Shown here piece after piece: positions 39,717-47,253 of a DNA stretch of 50,632 bases. Source of the DNA: Coprococcus sp. Its GTDB lineage: Bacteria; Bacillota; Clostridia; Lachnospirales; Lachnospiraceae. The stretch lies in contig JAEDGN010000010.1 of NCBI GenBank assembly GCA_016297495.1, positions 1 through 50,632 on the forward strand, in the 5' to 3' direction. A program made the translations under genes and the position numbers. How positions within the stretch are numbered: the stretch's first letter is position 1; each line of letters starts with the position of its first letter. Below the pieces are notes generated by a model. It was not told the origin of the DNA. It saw only the letters and a list, made by a program, of their open reading frames with translations, and made no database searches.

Positions 39717-40127
39717 TTATATCAGAACAAAGTACCACAGCCATGCCCCAACAGCTTTCCCGACAGCCATACCGGCAACAATCAATGCAATTCCTTTTTT
39801 TATGCCGGCCCGCCGAAGAAAAACCGGAAACGCATCCAGCACTTCTGCAATTGCCCCGATCATACAACCGACAAACAAACCGATAAATATCCCCGCTCCG
39901 CCTGCTGCCAGCTGTCCCAGATACCACGAGGGATTCGTCAGCCACAATAGATTGCCGGCGATTCCTCCACCTATCAGCATCCATTCATACCAGTAGCCAT
40001 GGGCTGACGTGTGCGTAACTGCCATCAGCCGATGGGGGACACCGGTAATAGCAAGGAACGTAAAAAGACCTGCTGCCACTGCCGCCCCCGACGCAATCCC
40101 TGTTACTCCCAGTATCAGCCACTTCAT
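39717..40127 (-). CDS. spoVAB: Stage V sporulation protein AB
   Basis: 136-aa protein with about four to five hydrophobic segments (LILGVTGIASGAAVAAGLFT, MLIGGGIAGNLLWL, GGAGIFIGLFVGCMIGAIAE, ALIVAGMAVGKAVGAWLW). Length and the GxFxGxFVGC-IGAIAEVLDA region match SpoVAB, one of the SpoVA proteins needed for uptake or release of Ca-dipicolinate. It follows murE by 53 nt with GAAGGAG about 10 nt before the ATG. Its normal upstream partner spoVAA is 4.6 kb away, beyond the ligase cassette. Confidence 0.88.
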   Translation of the reverse strand: MKWLILGVTGIASGAAVAAGLFTFLAITGVPHRLMAVTHTSAHGYWYEWMLIGGGIAGNLLWLTNPSWYLGQLAAGGAGIFIGLFVGCMIGAIAEVLDAFPVFLRRAGIKKGIALIVAGMAVGKAVGAWLWYFVLI

Positions 40128-40180
40128 TCATTGTCCACTCCTTCGTCTCTGCATGACCTCCATTATTTCAATTCCCGGTT

Positions 40181-41677
40181 TTAACTGCATTCCTGCTGTT
40201 CACTCATCTGTTCATTCAGGATCTCCTCTACGATTTTTCTCTCATCAAAAGGCAGTCTCTCGTCTCCGACTTCCTGATACAGCTCATGCCCTTTACCTGC
40301 CAGAATCAGAATATCTCCCGGCTGTGCCTGATCAAGCAGATAATGTATTGCCTTCCTTCTGTCCTGAATCATCACATATTCTCCCCTGGTCTGCTCCATG
40401 CCTTCCTGTATTTCCTTCATAATCGCTTCCGGCTGTTCACATCTTGGATTATCGGAAGTAATGACTGTGAAATCCGCATACTTCCCGGCGACCTGACCCA
40501 TTTCCCGACGTCTGGTCTTCGAACGGCCGCCGCCACATCCAAACAGTACCATCAGCCGATGAGGATGATACCGCCTCATAGTCGTCAAAATGTTTTTCAT
40601 ACTGAGCGTATTATGCGCATAATCAATCAGTACCATATAAGGCTGACCGGTTCTGACAGTCTCCACCCTGCCTTTAACCATAATACCGGCTAAAGCTTCC
40701 TTTATTATTTCTGCTGCAATGCCATAGTGATACCCTACGGCAATCGCAGCCAAAGCATTATAGACCGAGAATATACCCGGGACAGATACGGTGTATTGCT
40801 CCTGTCCAACTCTGAACATTGTCCCCATCCATCCTTCTCTGCTTATTAACGTCACATCCGATGCTCGATAATCCGCCTCCTGCTCGCAGCTGAAAGTCTG
40901 CTTCTCACATGCAGCCTGCTCAAAAATCCGGCGATACCAGCTGTCGTCTCTGTTGCCAATGCCTAACCGGCATTTTTTAAATAAAAGTGCTTTGCAGGCA
41001 GCGTACTCTTCAATATCGGCGTGTTCTGCCGCACTGATATGATCGTTTCCCAGATTAGTAAAGACTCCCACATCAAAAAGAATACAATCCACCCTGTGAA
41101 GTTTTAATCCCTGAGAAGAAACTTCCATAACGGCAAAAACACATCCGTCATCCACCATTTGCCGCAGATATTTCTGAATATCAACAGCTTCCGGCGTTGT
41201 CCTCTCCGAAGGCATCCTTCTTCTGCCAACTTCATAATCTATAGTTCCCAAAAGACCGGTTTTATATCCGGCTTTTTCAAAAATATCCCGAATCATAAAA
41301 GCTGTCGTTGTCTTGCCCTTTGTCCCCGTAATACCGATTACTTTAAGTTTTTCTGAAGGATAGCCATAAAAAGCTGCAGCCGCACCGGCCGCTGCCCTTC
41401 GTGTATTCTCCGTCGTAAGAACAGATATTCCACAATTCAGAACCGGTTCCTCTCTATGGGCCGTATAATAATCTTCGTTAATCAAAATAGCCGCAGCTCC
41501 TTTCTCTGCAGCCTCATCAATGTATTGATGACCATCTGTTTCCATGCCTTTGATGCAAATGAACAGACTGCCTTCCCTTACTTTTCTTGAATCATCCGTG
41601 ATGTCATCTATTTCCACAGTCCAACTGCCCCGCTGAAGTACGGACGGAACATTCTCCATGATTGCTTCAAGAACCAT
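40181..41677 (-). CDS. murE: UDP-MurNAc-L-Ala-D-Glu:meso-diaminopimelate ligase
   Basis: Adds the third stem-peptide residue of peptidoglycan. 498 aa, three domains: UDP-binding N-terminus with DITDDSRKVREGSLFICIKG, ATPase domain with P-loop ITGTKGKTTTA (118-124), MEVSSQGL, NLGNDHI, and C-terminal substrate domain with DYAHNTLSM, FGCGGGRSKTRR, TSDNPRCEQP and AGKGHELYQ. DNPR (409-412) and GKGHE (461-465) are the residues associated with meso-DAP selection. GGAGG is about 6 nt before the ATG. It follows a terminator after the second Mur ligase; no good promoter is visible in 41678-41750. Confidence 0.95.
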   Translation of the reverse strand: MVLEAIMENVPSVLQRGSWTVEIDDITDDSRKVREGSLFICIKGMETDGHQYIDEAAEKGAAAILINEDYYTAHREEPVLNCGISVLTTENTRRAAAGAAAAFYGYPSEKLKVIGITGTKGKTTTAFMIRDIFEKAGYKTGLLGTIDYEVGRRRMPSERTTPEAVDIQKYLRQMVDDGCVFAVMEVSSQGLKLHRVDCILFDVGVFTNLGNDHISAAEHADIEEYAACKALLFKKCRLGIGNRDDSWYRRIFEQAACEKQTFSCEQEADYRASDVTLISREGWMGTMFRVGQEQYTVSVPGIFSVYNALAAIAVGYHYGIAAEIIKEALAGIMVKGRVETVRTGQPYMVLIDYAHNTLSMKNILTTMRRYHPHRLMVLFGCGGGRSKTRRREMGQVAGKYADFTVITSDNPRCEQPEAIMKEIQEGMEQTRGEYVMIQDRRKAIHYLLDQAQPGDILILAGKGHELYQEVGDERLPFDERKIVEEILNEQMSEQQECS

Positions 41678-41750
41678 ATATTGCCTCCGGAAGAAGGGTT
41701 ATTGACAATATATGTTCCTGACGGCAAAATGTTCTGACTAAAAATGTATA

Positions 41751-41802
41751 AAAAAATACCCGGCAAGTCAAATACTAAGTCTGACTTGTTGGGTACTTTT
41801 TT
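41751..41802 (-). terminator. Terminator after the MurE-like gene
   Basis: On the minus strand GTACCCAACAAGTCA pairs with TGACTTGCCGGGTAT (one mismatch) around an 11-nt loop, followed by TTTTTTT. It starts 4 nt after the stop codon and separates the ATP-grasp/MurE-like pair from murE-spoVAB-spoVAC. Confidence 0.88.
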
Positions 41803-41805
41803 ATG

Positions 41806-43350
41806 TCAATTCTTCAATTCATCCTCTATCGCATGGAATGGTGCCGCATCATATTCCTCCAGATACCGCTTGACATATTCCACATCCGACGGACAATCCG
41901 CATAGATTGTGCCATATTTCTGCCTTGTCTCATTGCCTTTGCCTGTGATCAGCAGCACTGTCGGCCGCTTACATTCAAAGATAGCTTTATGGATAGCCAC
42001 GCCTCTGTCCTCGATCATCTCATATGGACAATTCTGCTGTGCCACATACTGGGCAATGTCCTCCGATATCTGCTGCACAGGCTCCTTTCCCGGATCCTCA
42101 GCCACCAGATATACCTTCTTCGAATACTGTCCCGAAATAAGTCCCAGATCCCGACGTCGGATATAGGCTTTATATCCCGGGCATCCAAAGATTGCCACAA
42201 TATCATGATCCGGATACTCTTCTCTGGTGGAACCAAACAGCTTCTCAAAGCTCAGCTTATTATGGGCATAATCAACCACCGCTGTCACACGCTTATCCTT
42301 ACTTGTATACAACTCCATACGTCCGCTGGAACGTGCACGATGCAAACCGGATCTGATATACTCCAGCGGAATATCCAGAAGCGTAGCGGCCGCAACAACT
42401 GACACCGCATTCTCGACATTGAATAACCCAGGCATGGTCAGTGAAAAGGTTTCATCAAACTGACTGCACTTTACTGAAAATACAATTTCATCCATCTCTT
42501 TATGAATATCATACCCATAAAAATCCGCAGACGGATCCTTCAGGCTGAAGGTTTTGAAGCTGCCTGCATCTTTTGCCGCTTCCAACGCTCTCTCCGAAAA
42601 ATCCGCATCCAGATTCACAACAGCCTGCTTCGCCAGAGCAAACATCTTCATCTTTGAAGAAAGGTAATCCTCAAAATCCTTATGTTCGATCGGACTGATA
42701 TGATCTTCCGAAATATTCAGAAAAACAGCCACATCAAACTGCATATTATTGACACGGTCATATTTCAGTGCCTGACTGGATACTTCCATCTCCATGTAAG
42801 TAATTCCGCTGTCTGCAGCATTCCGCATATGCTCATGAAGTTCCACCGATTCCGGCGTCGTGATATGAGACTCCTGCCGGATCACACCATCATAAATATC
42901 GATAGAAGACAGGACAGCGCTTTCCCGGCCGCCCGTTGCCGCCATGTAATCATCCACAACTGCTTTCATATAATAAGCCGATGTGGATTTGCCCTTTGTA
43001 CCTCCAAAACCGGTGATTCTCAGTTCCTGCCATGCCTTATTAAAAAACTTCTCTGCCAGAGGCGGCATTGCCTTCCTGATATCCTTCACCAGGATACAAG
43101 GTATCGACTGTTCCAGATCATACTTTACCTCTGAAACATAAGCCGAAGCACCCAAACGTACCGCATCCTCAAGGTAACTGCTCTTAAAAGCCGCCCCTTT
43201 GCAGATAAAAAGTGTTCCCGGCTTAACAGCTCTGGAATCATAGGTAAGATATGTAATCATCTGCTCATCCTGTCCCAGAAGATCTGCTGCTTCCAGCATA
43301 CCAAGAGATTCCAGCAGATCTGCATAGGATTTCAATATATCGTTCTTCAT
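41806..43350 (-). CDS. MurE-like Mur ligase paralogue of unknown specificity
   Basis: 514 aa with the three Mur-ligase domains. P-loop GTKGKST at 117-123, TTPESVELH for the UDP-MurNAc part, MEMEVSSQAL, LNISEDHIS, and SGRMELY, VVDYAHNKLSF as in MurE. The C-terminal selection residues differ: AEDPGKEP (417-424) replaces DNPR, FGCPGYKAYIRRR replaces FGCGGxRDxxxR, and GKGNE (470-474) replaces GKGHE. It therefore probably adds something other than meso-DAP, or adds it to another acceptor. It lies 68 nt after an ATP-grasp ligase and shares its promoter. ATG 43350 has GGAAGGAG about 5 nt upstream. Confidence 0.85.
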   Translation of the reverse strand: MKNDILKSYADLLESLGMLEAADLLGQDEQMITYLTYDSRAVKPGTLFICKGAAFKSSYLEDAVRLGASAYVSEVKYDLEQSIPCILVKDIRKAMPPLAEKFFNKAWQELRITGFGGTKGKSTSAYYMKAVVDDYMAATGGRESAVLSSIDIYDGVIRQESHITTPESVELHEHMRNAADSGITYMEMEVSSQALKYDRVNNMQFDVAVFLNISEDHISPIEHKDFEDYLSSKMKMFALAKQAVVNLDADFSERALEAAKDAGSFKTFSLKDPSADFYGYDIHKEMDEIVFSVKCSQFDETFSLTMPGLFNVENAVSVVAAATLLDIPLEYIRSGLHRARSSGRMELYTSKDKRVTAVVDYAHNKLSFEKLFGSTREEYPDHDIVAIFGCPGYKAYIRRRDLGLISGQYSKKVYLVAEDPGKEPVQQISEDIAQYVAQQNCPYEMIEDRGVAIHKAIFECKRPTVLLITGKGNETRQKYGTIYADCPSDVEYVKRYLEEYDAAPFHAIEDELKN

Positions 43351-43418
43351 TTTTACTCCTTCCTTCACCCGTCGAAGGTCCTGCTGCCCATTCAATATAT
43401 CCTGGATTCATCACATAA

Positions 43419-44633
43419 CTAGCACTTATAGTACTTCTTAAACTTTGAAAAATGGCTGATATGCGTCTTAACCATACGGGCTAACCTCGGCATGCCAAGA
43501 TCCCCCTTCATAAAACTTGGATTGACGACCTTTTTCTCCCGGATCAAACGTTTCATTTTAGCCCTGGATTTCGGATCTTTGACATATTTAAAAGCGACAG
43601 CCTTCGGGACAACCATCCAGAGATGTTCATCTTTGGCATAACGCAGTGGAAGTTCTCTGCCATAGACATAGTCTTCTACAATATATTCTGCCACGTTGAA
43701 TCCCGACCCGGTCACATAATAATTGCTCCGACCCTGACGGGTATTGATTTCAAAAAACTTAAACTTACCATCTCTCTGATCATATTTGATATCAAAATTG
43801 GAGAATCCCACATAATGCAGTTCCTCCAGGAGTTCCTTCACCCTCATCATCAGTTCCTTATTTGGTTCTGTAATGATGACCGCATGATTGCCAAGCCCAT
43901 GAGGTGTATGCTCCTCCAGCAATACATGTCCAAGGCACATCATTTTGACCTTGCCATTATGATCAGAATAGGAGGTCAGAACACGCATATATTCATCATT
44001 GCCCGGGATCATATCCTGTATGATCATTTTCCCATTATAGCCGGCACCATAAATATCATCCAGAACCTTTTCCAGTTCTTCCCTGCTATGGATCGTATAC
44101 ACCTTGTTCTGGCTCTCAAAAGGATGCTCCCAGTATTGAATACTGTCTGACGGCTTCAATATCACAGGAAACGGAAAATCCAGTTTAAAATTTCTCCCAA
44201 TCTCCCTGCTGTATATAAATGTGCCCGGATAATCCACACCGTGCTTTTCACAGAGATTGTAGAAAGTCTCCTTCTGCTGCAGACGGTTCATCAAATCAAA
44301 ATCAATATAAGGTGCAATGATATTTCCGGCCAGCTCCCCCTTATGCTTGCTCACCAGAGCAACGTAACTGTCACCGCAGCCAACCAGGACAATCTTCTTG
44401 TCTGCATGCTGCTCCGCAAATGAATTGACTGTCCTCAGAAAATAATCATCTGTATCAATCTTCGGGTTTGCCTTATACTCTATCATCTTACTCTGATAGC
44501 TCGGACCTGTGGCATATTTGCCAAATATATAGGACTTCACCTGGTAACGTTCATAAAAAGCACGTGCAACGCTGTACGTATTAATATCCCCGCCAAGCAG
44601 TACCGGAATAAAATCTCTATCTACAAAATTCAT
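43419..44633 (-). CDS. ATP-grasp carboxylate-amine ligase, D-aspartate ligase-like
   Basis: 404 aa. The opening DRDFIPVLLGGDINTYSVAR and the end of the ATP-grasp core FKFFEINTRQGRSNYYVTGS resemble, from memory, the Enterococcus D-aspartate ligase (Asl), which attaches D-Asp to the side chain of residue 3 in peptidoglycan precursors. ATP-grasp features: lysine in VILKPSDS (K160), IIQDMIPGNDEYMRVLTSYS, and metal-binding E295/N297 in FFEINTR. It is the first gene after a consensus promoter and is followed by the MurE-like ligase. ATG 44633 has AAAGGCG 6 nt upstream. The specific substrates are inferred. Confidence 0.82.
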   Translation of the reverse strand: MNFVDRDFIPVLLGGDINTYSVARAFYERYQVKSYIFGKYATGPSYQSKMIEYKANPKIDTDDYFLRTVNSFAEQHADKKIVLVGCGDSYVALVSKHKGELAGNIIAPYIDFDLMNRLQQKETFYNLCEKHGVDYPGTFIYSREIGRNFKLDFPFPVILKPSDSIQYWEHPFESQNKVYTIHSREELEKVLDDIYGAGYNGKMIIQDMIPGNDEYMRVLTSYSDHNGKVKMMCLGHVLLEEHTPHGLGNHAVIITEPNKELMMRVKELLEELHYVGFSNFDIKYDQRDGKFKFFEINTRQGRSNYYVTGSGFNVAEYIVEDYVYGRELPLRYAKDEHLWMVVPKAVAFKYVKDPKSRAKMKRLIREKKVVNPSFMKGDLGMPRLARMVKTHISHFSKFKKYYKC

Positions 44634-44726
44634 GTGATTCGCCTTTCCCTCCATGTGTATCTATGCTATTTATCATCTGCCTGTGCCGCGGCATTCTCTC
44701 ATACCCTGCGCAATTCAGTACATTTC

Positions 44727-44755
44727 ATTATAGCTTAAGGAAAAGTCCCTGTCAA
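44727..44755 (-). promoter_or_regulatory. Perfect sigma-A promoter of the ATP-grasp/MurE-like cassette
   Basis: On the minus strand TTGACA (44755-44750), 17-nt spacer, TATAAT (44732-44727). The -35 hexamer overlaps the spoVAA stop codon. It would give strong vegetative expression of genes embedded in a sporulation operon. Confidence 0.92.
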
Positions 44756-45399
44756 CTTTCACTCCGTTCGCGGCTGGACATTTTCACGATCGTATCCCGG
44801 ATATCTGATTCGTACTTTTCCATCTCGATTTCTATTGGAGACGGTTCCTTCCTCTTTTTTGAAGCCGTCAACGGATTAAAGAACAGGAGAATTCCCACCG
44901 CCACGCCCAGAGCATAACCCGCCTCCAACACTCCCGGCTGCTCCGGCACCTGGCCCAGCACCATTTGATAAATACGGGCAAATACTCCCGTCACATCCAC
45001 ATCCTGATCATAAGTCATAATGGTAAAGGCTGACCCTGCAAAAATGATAAAACTCGCAAATCCTACCTTCAGCACGGTCAGCCAACACTTTTCCTTTACA
45101 GGCGTTCTACGCTCTATAATGATCTGGCCGGCCCCAAGATTCTCACAATGCAGATGCAATTTCGGATAATCCCGTCCTGCCGCCCGAAATATCTGTTCGA
45201 TCAGGTCAATAACAGAAAGTATGACACGGCCTCTTTTATCCTCCTGTATCCCTTCAATCGGCAGACTTTCCAGCCAGATCTGTACCTCTTTCTTCTGACA
45301 AAATACGGTACAGACATCTCCTATTCTCAATATCTCCCTGTCGTTCTGTATATGATTATCTGCCATTAAATATACAACCGCCGTATCCACTATATTCAT
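44752..45399 (-). CDS. spoVAA: Stage V sporulation protein AA
   Basis: 215 aa, close to the usual SpoVAA length. A soluble N-terminal part (VYLMADNHIQNDREILRIGD and LIEQIFRAAGRDYPKLHLHC) is followed by two hydrophobic segments, VLKVGFASFIIFAGSAFTIM and LEAGYALGVAVGILLFF, with the FFNPLTASKKRKEPSPIEIE tail typical of the family. It is part of the forespore SpoVA system for dipicolinate. Its ATG overlaps the stop of a small upstream gene (ATGA), and its end overlaps the promoter of the ligase cassette. Confidence 0.9.
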   Translation of the reverse strand: MNIVDTAVVYLMADNHIQNDREILRIGDVCTVFCQKKEVQIWLESLPIEGIQEDKRGRVILSVIDLIEQIFRAAGRDYPKLHLHCENLGAGQIIIERRTPVKEKCWLTVLKVGFASFIIFAGSAFTIMTYDQDVDVTGVFARIYQMVLGQVPEQPGVLEAGYALGVAVGILLFFNPLTASKKRKEPSPIEIEMEKYESDIRDTIVKMSSRERSES

Positions 45400-45548
45400 T
45401 CCAGCTGTGTCCCGGCAAAAACAGCCCCCTGATAATCAGAAGCTGCTCCCACCCCAAGGTTCATCTCCAGCCAGCAAATACCGGCGATCAAAAAAACTGC
45501 CAGAAAAATCCCCACTATGAGTAACTTTACTCTGCCATGCTTTGTCAT
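45396..45548 (-). CDS. Small single-pass membrane protein between sigF and spoVAA
   Basis: 50-aa protein MTKHGRVKLLIVGIFLAVFL then IAGICWLEMNLGVGAASDYQ and a short tail. One hydrophobic helix spans about residues 8-26 after a basic N-terminus, so it is probably inserted with the C-terminus outside. AAAGGGTGG lies about 5-6 nt before ATG 45548, and the stop overlaps the spoVAA start by 4 nt (ATGA), so it is translationally coupled to spoVAA. I know no named counterpart in the Bacillus locus. Its place suggests expression with sigF-spoVAA. Confidence 0.72.
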   Translation of the reverse strand: MTKHGRVKLLIVGIFLAVFLIAGICWLEMNLGVGAASDYQGAVFAGTQLE

Positions 45549-45616
45549 AAGTTCCACCCTTTCCTAAAACATTTTTAATTCAGGTTTATTGTTCCTGATT
45601 ATACATTTTTTATACT

Positions 45617-46333
45617 TTAACTTATCAACATTTTCATTTTTTTTAAAATCCTTTTTTCAAGACGCGATACCTGAACCTGGGACACGCCAAGTCTTTTCGC
45701 AATCTGTGACTGGGTCTGGTCAAAATAAAATCTCAGTACAATCAGTTCCCGTTCCTTTTGTTCCAGGGCCGACAATGTATCTGCCAGCATCATTCGATCC
45801 AGTGCTGCATCCCCCTCACTCCCTCTCACTGACAGCTTGTCCATAAGTCGTATTGTACTGCCGTCACCATCATAAATAATCTGGTGAAGTGACTCGATTT
45901 CCTGGGAAGAATTCAAAGCCAGCAGTACATCCTCCATAGAAAGCCCACTGGCCTCCACAATCTCACTTAAAGCCGGTTCCCGTCCCTCCTTCTCTGCCAG
46001 CTGCTCCCTGATTCTATTCACGGTGACACGATTATCCTTGATAGACCTGCTGACCTTGATCATGCCGTCATCCCTGAGAAACCTCCTGATCTCACCTGTA
46101 ATCATCGGTACCGCATATGTCGAAAACCGAACATCATACGCCAAATCAAAATAATCAATGGCTTTAATAAGTCCGATCATTCCAATCTGAAACAGATCTT
46201 CTTTATCGACACCCCTGGAAGAAAATCGATGAACAATGCACCTGACAAGTCCTGTATTTTTTTCAACCAGCTGATTCCTGGCTTCTTTATCTCCCTCCTT
46301 CGCCTTCTTCAGCAATTCTCTGATTTCAGTCAC
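45617..46333 (-). CDS. sigF: Sporulation sigma factor SigF
   Basis: First forespore-specific sigma factor, 238 aa. Region 2: VRCIVHRFSSRGVDKEDLFQ and FSTYAVPMITGEIRRFLRDD with the promoter-melting and -10 recognition part; region 3: REQLAEKEGREPALSEIVEA; region 4 HTH: QTQSQIAKRLGVSQVQVSRL. It is kept inactive by SpoIIAB until the septum forms. It starts with GTG overlapping the spoIIAB stop by 4 nt (GTGA), the usual coupling in the spoIIA operon. Confidence 0.96.
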   Translation of the reverse strand: MTEIRELLKKAKEGDKEARNQLVEKNTGLVRCIVHRFSSRGVDKEDLFQIGMIGLIKAIDYFDLAYDVRFSTYAVPMITGEIRRFLRDDGMIKVSRSIKDNRVTVNRIREQLAEKEGREPALSEIVEASGLSMEDVLLALNSSQEIESLHQIIYDGDGSTIRLMDKLSVRGSEGDAALDRMMLADTLSALEQKERELIVLRFYFDQTQSQIAKRLGVSQVQVSRLEKRILKKMKMLIS

Positions 46334-46785
46334 AGTATCACCCGTTTTTTTCCACGGGCAACAGATGAAGATGCAATTTTCTTCTTCATATATACCGTCG
46401 TTCCCCGCCCCACCTCAGAGATCACCTGCAGTTCATCCATAAATGCTTCCATAAATGAAAATCCCATTCCTGCATGCGTTTCTTCCGGTCGTGATGTATA
46501 AAGCGGTTCCATGGCTTGCCGTACATTCGATATTCCAACGCCCTCATCGGCAATTTCCAGATAGAGCCATTCATCCTCAATCCGACCGATAATGCGTATT
46601 TTGCCTCCCCGGCCTTCATAAGCATGCACAACAGCGTTCGTCACTGCCTCAGACACCGCTGTTCTTATATCCGATAGTTCTTCCATGGTCGGGTCCATTT
46701 TTGCAGCAAAAGCTCCCACCGCAGCCCTTGCAAAATATTCATTCTCCGATATCGCATTCATAACCAGCTGTATCTCATCACTCAT
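46330..46785 (-). CDS. spoIIAB: Anti-sigma F factor, serine kinase
   Basis: 151-aa GHKL-type kinase that binds SigF and phosphorylates SpoIIAA. N-box EAVTNAVVHAYEGRGG, G1 box IADEGVGI, G2 box THAGMGFSFMEAFMD, then VGRGTTVYMKK. ATG 46785 begins MSDEIQLVMNAISENE and has GGAAGG about 8 nt upstream; an upstream alternative at 46794 is closer than the RBS allows. It overlaps the end of spoIIAA by 8 nt. Confidence 0.95.
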   Translation of the reverse strand: MSDEIQLVMNAISENEYFARAAVGAFAAKMDPTMEELSDIRTAVSEAVTNAVVHAYEGRGGKIRIIGRIEDEWLYLEIADEGVGISNVRQAMEPLYTSRPEETHAGMGFSFMEAFMDELQVISEVGRGTTVYMKKKIASSSVARGKKRVIL

Positions 46786-47131
46786 TACGATCACCTTCCT
46801 GTCTTACAGCAGCCATCATTTGCTGCTCATTCTCATAACAACAGATGATTCTCTGCAGTCCTGCCATCTGATAAATTCTTCTTATACTTTTATGCATATG
46901 AATAATGCCTGTTACACCTCCGCACGTCTTCATCTCCCTATAAAGACCAATCATCATACCCACACCGGCACTATCCATAAATACAGTTTTCTCAAGATCA
47001 AAAATAAGAATATTTACACGACGCTGCCTTATGAGACTTTCCGTATAACGAATAATGATCTCTGCGCGATGGTGATCAATCTCTTCTCCCGGTTCAACAG
47101 TCAGAATGCCTTCTGATATCCTGTATTCCAC
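46778..47131 (-). CDS. spoIIAA: Anti-sigma F factor antagonist
   Basis: 117-aa STAS-domain protein that frees SigF by capturing SpoIIAB when dephosphorylated. GEEIDHHRAEII and VFMDSAGVGMMIGLYREMK are the signature; S54 in DSAG is the equivalent of Bacillus Ser58, and the next residue is Ala instead of Ser. C-terminal ASP-type end QMAGLQRIICCYENEQQ. The start is GTG 47131 with GGGAGG 8 nt upstream. First gene of the sporulation operon; no clear sigma-H promoter is seen in the short gap, much of which is taken by a terminator. Confidence 0.94.
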   Translation of the reverse strand: MEYRISEGILTVEPGEEIDHHRAEIIIRYTESLIRQRRVNILIFDLEKTVFMDSAGVGMMIGLYREMKTCGGVTGIIHMHKSIRRIYQMAGLQRIICCYENEQQMMAAVRQEGDRNE

Positions 47132-47177
47132 AGCCAGTACCTCCCTTCAATACATCAATCGCTCCCCATATCCGGAT

Positions 47178-47217
47178 AAAAGAAAAAGGGCCGCCGCAAG
47201 GCAGTCCTTTTCTTTTG
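47178..47217 (-). terminator. Bidirectional terminator between TPR gene and spoIIAA
   Basis: AAAAGAAAAAGG / CCTTTTCTTTT arms with GCCGCC / GGC inner pairing and loop GCAA. It ends the TPR transcript and leaves about 45 nt for a spoIIAA promoter. Confidence 0.82.
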
Positions 47218-47253
47218 TACCCTTTACATATCCATCAGGTGTATTCTATTCTC

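Noticed and set aside
39691..39984. A 98-residue N-terminal extension of SpoVAC
   Set aside because: It runs through spoVAB in another frame and is Cys/Arg-rich noise; the ATG at 39690 has a good RBS and gives the family length.
41803..42402. A 199-aa plus-strand open frame and similar long frames over 43.6-44.2 kb
   Set aside because: They lie antisense to the Mur and ATP-grasp ligases, whose motifs are unambiguous; no RBS and no recognisable protein.
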